Source: Ptiloglossa arizonensis
Lineage: Eukaryota > Arthropoda > Insecta > Hymenoptera > Colletidae
Length of the DNA: 64,000 bases
Assembly (NCBI RefSeq): GCF_051014685.1
Contig: NW_027478385.1
Span: 496,001-560,000, forward strand
Direction: 5' to 3'
Below the pieces are notes generated by a model. The model saw only the letters and a program-made list of their open reading frames with translations, was not told the origin of the DNA and made no database searches. Below are positions 62,137-64,000 of this stretch, piece after piece. Each line of letters starts with the position of its first letter. The stretch's first letter is position 1. Both the position numbers and the translations under genes were made by a program.

Positions 62137-64000
62137 CTGGTCTGATACTCGAAACCAATAACTGGAATGGCCTAGGGGAAAAGTACACACACCATTGTAT
62201 TCGGGCGAGTTTCTACTTTCAGATGCAACAGGAATTTCTCGAGTTCGTCAATCCGTTCGCGAGATATGGGAGTTTGAAGTTAAGGAATGCTTGAGAAACC
62301 ATCAAAATTTTCGCGAGTCTGATACTCGAAACCAGTAACTACTATGGCCTAGGGCAAAAATGCACATACCGTTGTAATCGGGCGAGTTTCTGCTTTCAGA
62401 TGCAACAGGAATTTCTCGAGATCGTCAATCCGTGCGCGAGGTATGGGAGTTTGAAGTTAAGGAATGGTTGAGAAATCATCAAAATTTTCGCTGGTCTGAT
62501 ACTCGAAACCAATAACTGGAATTGCCTAGGGGAAAAGTACACACAGCTTTGTAATCGGGCGAGTTTCCACTTTCAGTCGCAACAGGAATTTCTCGAGTTC
62601 GTCAATCCGTCTCCGAGATATGGGAGTTTGAAGTTAAAGAATGGTTGAGAAACCACAAAATTTTCGCAATTCTGATGCCAGAAACGAATAACTGGAATGG
62701 CCTAGGGGAAAAGTACGCACACCATTGTAATCGGGCGAGCTTCTACTTTCAGATGCAACAGGAATTTCTCGAGTTCGTCATTCTGTTGGCGAGATATGGG
62801 AGTTTGAAGTTAAGGAATGGTTGAGAAATCATCGAAATTTTCGCAAGACTGACACTCGAAACCAATAACTACAGAGGCCCAGGGGAAAAATACACATCCC
62901 GTTGTAATCGGGCGAGTTTCTACTTTCACATGCAACAGGACTTTCTCGAGTTCGTCATTCGGTTCGCGAGATATGGTTGGTTGAAGTTAAGGAACGGTTG
63001 AGAAACCATCAAAATTTCCGCAAGTCTGATACACGAAACCAATAACTACAAAGGCTTAGGGGAAAAATACACAAACCGTTGTAATGGGGAGAGTTTCTAC
63101 TTTCAGATGCAACAGGAATTTCTCGAGTTCGTCAATCCGTTCGTTAGATATGGGTGTTTGAAGTTAAGGAATGGTTGAGACCCATCAAAATTTTCGAAAG
63201 TCTGATATTCGAGACCAATAACTACAATGGCCTACGTGAAAAATACACATACCTTTGTAATCGGGCGAGTATCTGCTTTCATATGCAACAGGAATTTCTC
63301 GAGTTCGTCAATCCGTTCGCGAGATATGGGGGATTGAAAATAAGGAATGGTTGAGTAACAATCAAAATTTTCGCATGTCTGATACTCGAAATCAATAACC
63401 ACTGTGGCCTAGGGCAAAACCACACACCGTTGTAATCGGGCGAGTTTCTGCTTTTAGATGCAACAGGAATTTCTCGAGTTCGTCAATCCGTTCGTGAGAT
63501 ATGGGAGTTTGAAGTTAAGGAATGGTTGAGAAACCATCAAAATTTTCGCAAGTCTGATATTCGATACCAATAACTGGAATGGCCTAGGGGAAAAGTACAC
63601 ACACCATTGTAATCGGGCGAGTTTCTACTTTCAGATGCAACAGGAATTTCTCGAGTTCGTCAATCCGTTCGCGAGATATGGGAGTTTGAAGTTAAGGAAT
63701 GCTTGAGAAACCATCGAAATTTTCGCAAGTCTAATACTCGAAACCAATAACTACTATGGCCTAGGGCAAAAATGCACATACCGTTGTAATCGGGCGAGTT
63801 TCTGCTTTCAGATGCAACAGGAATTTCTCGAGTTCGTCAATCTGTCCGCGAGATATGGGAGTTTGAAGTTAAGGAATGGTTGAGAAACCATCAAAATTTT
63901 CGCAAGTCTGATATTCGATACCAATAACTGGAATGGCCTAGGGAAAAGTACACACACCATTATAATCGGGCGAGTTTCTACTTTCAGATGCAACAGGAAT
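62137..64000 (+). repeat. Diverged satellite stretch to window end; no gene
   Basis: Monomers in the same orientation with many private changes, among them CACAGCTTTG, CCAGAAACG (diverged subtype B), AAATGGGGAGAG-like boxes near 63.08 kb, and a relative of the 28.0-kb AATAAATAAATAC monomer near 63.35 kb. I saw no higher-order unit in this last 1.9 kb. The window stops inside a monomer. Confidence 0.85.

Larger units (their letters stand above)
1..64000 (+). repeat. 177-bp satellite array, head-to-tail, about 361 monomers
   Basis: The same sequence recurs every 177 bp from the first base to the last. Taking the TGAAGTTAAG box as phase zero, monomers start at 1, 178, 355, 532 and so on, drifting by only a few bases over kilobases. 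Every monomer lies in the same orientation; I saw no inversion and no insertion of foreign DNA. A typical monomer runs: TGAAGTTAAG box, hairpin (ATGGTT..AACCAT), AAAATTTT palindrome, a variable middle around CCTAGG, the TAATCGGGCG box, TTTCAGATGCAACAGG, then the CTCGAG..TCGCGA dyad. The consensus has 55 A, 34 C, 40 G and 48 T. Both window ends fall inside monomers, so the array continues beyond. Length and organisation fit a centromeric or pericentromeric satellite; that role is inferred, not shown. The family is not one I recognise. Confidence 0.98.

Noticed and set aside
1..64000. CRISPR array
   Set aside because: The period is 177 bp and the whole monomer is conserved. There are no short repeats with unique spacers and no cas genes.
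1..64000. Human or primate alpha satellite
   Set aside because: Alpha satellite monomers are about 171 bp and the sequence does not resemble them as I know them; only the CENP-B-box-like stretch is reminiscent.
1..64000. Arabidopsis CEN180 or other well-known plant centromere repeats
   Set aside because: The monomer length is close to 178 bp, but the sequence is different from those I can recall. A plant host is neither supported nor excluded.

Overview
The whole 64 kb window is one uninterrupted satellite DNA array. It is made of about 361 head-to-tail copies of a 177-bp monomer, all on the same strand, and it runs off both ends of the window. I found no gene, RNA gene, transposon, CRISPR array or unique spacer. 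No open frame exceeds 79 codons, and the short frames that exist are the same satellite segment read again and again. The DNA is eukaryotic and of centromeric or pericentromeric type: a near-nucleosomal monomer length, megasatellite-like layout and nested higher-order repeats. I do not recognise the monomer as human alpha satellite, Arabidopsis CEN180, rice CentO or maize CentC, and I cannot name the organism or the kingdom. The consensus monomer, counted by hand, is 42% GC with ten CpGs (observed/expected about 1.3). It therefore shows none of the CpG loss expected of DNA heavily methylated in the germ line.

Layout. (1) 1-8.1 kb: mixed monomer types with a 354-bp dimer duplication and a dispersed 1.3-kb repeat. 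(2) 8.1-14.4 kb: a 19-monomer block in tandem, the second copy one monomer shorter. (3) 13.0-20.7 kb: a 21/22-monomer block in tandem, overlapping the previous one. (4) 20.85-23.7 kb: an 8-monomer block in tandem. (5) 26.3-30.1 kb: more diverged monomers, including shortened ones. (6) 30.1-36.6 kb: a return to the monomer types of 2.7-18 kb, with a 2.83-kb tandem block. (7) 36.6-41.4 kb: three almost identical copies of a 9-monomer, 1592-bp higher-order repeat, the cleanest such unit here. (8) 40.5-56.8 kb: an 8.14-kb (46-monomer) segment in tandem; later gains and losses between its copies are exact multiples of 177 bp. (9) 56.8-64 kb: the most diverged monomers, holding a 9-monomer (1590 bp) tandem duplication.

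At the monomer level three elements recur and may matter for function: a perfect 6-bp hairpin, a 28-bp imperfect dyad, and a 17-bp segment matching 7 of the 9 fixed bases of the mammalian CENP-B box. The last is present in some monomer subtypes and lost in others. The overall picture is an array evolving by unequal exchange or replication slippage on several nested scales, with recent local amplifications and a more diverged right end. Duplication boundaries were placed by eye from shared and differing bases and are good to roughly 10-60 bp.
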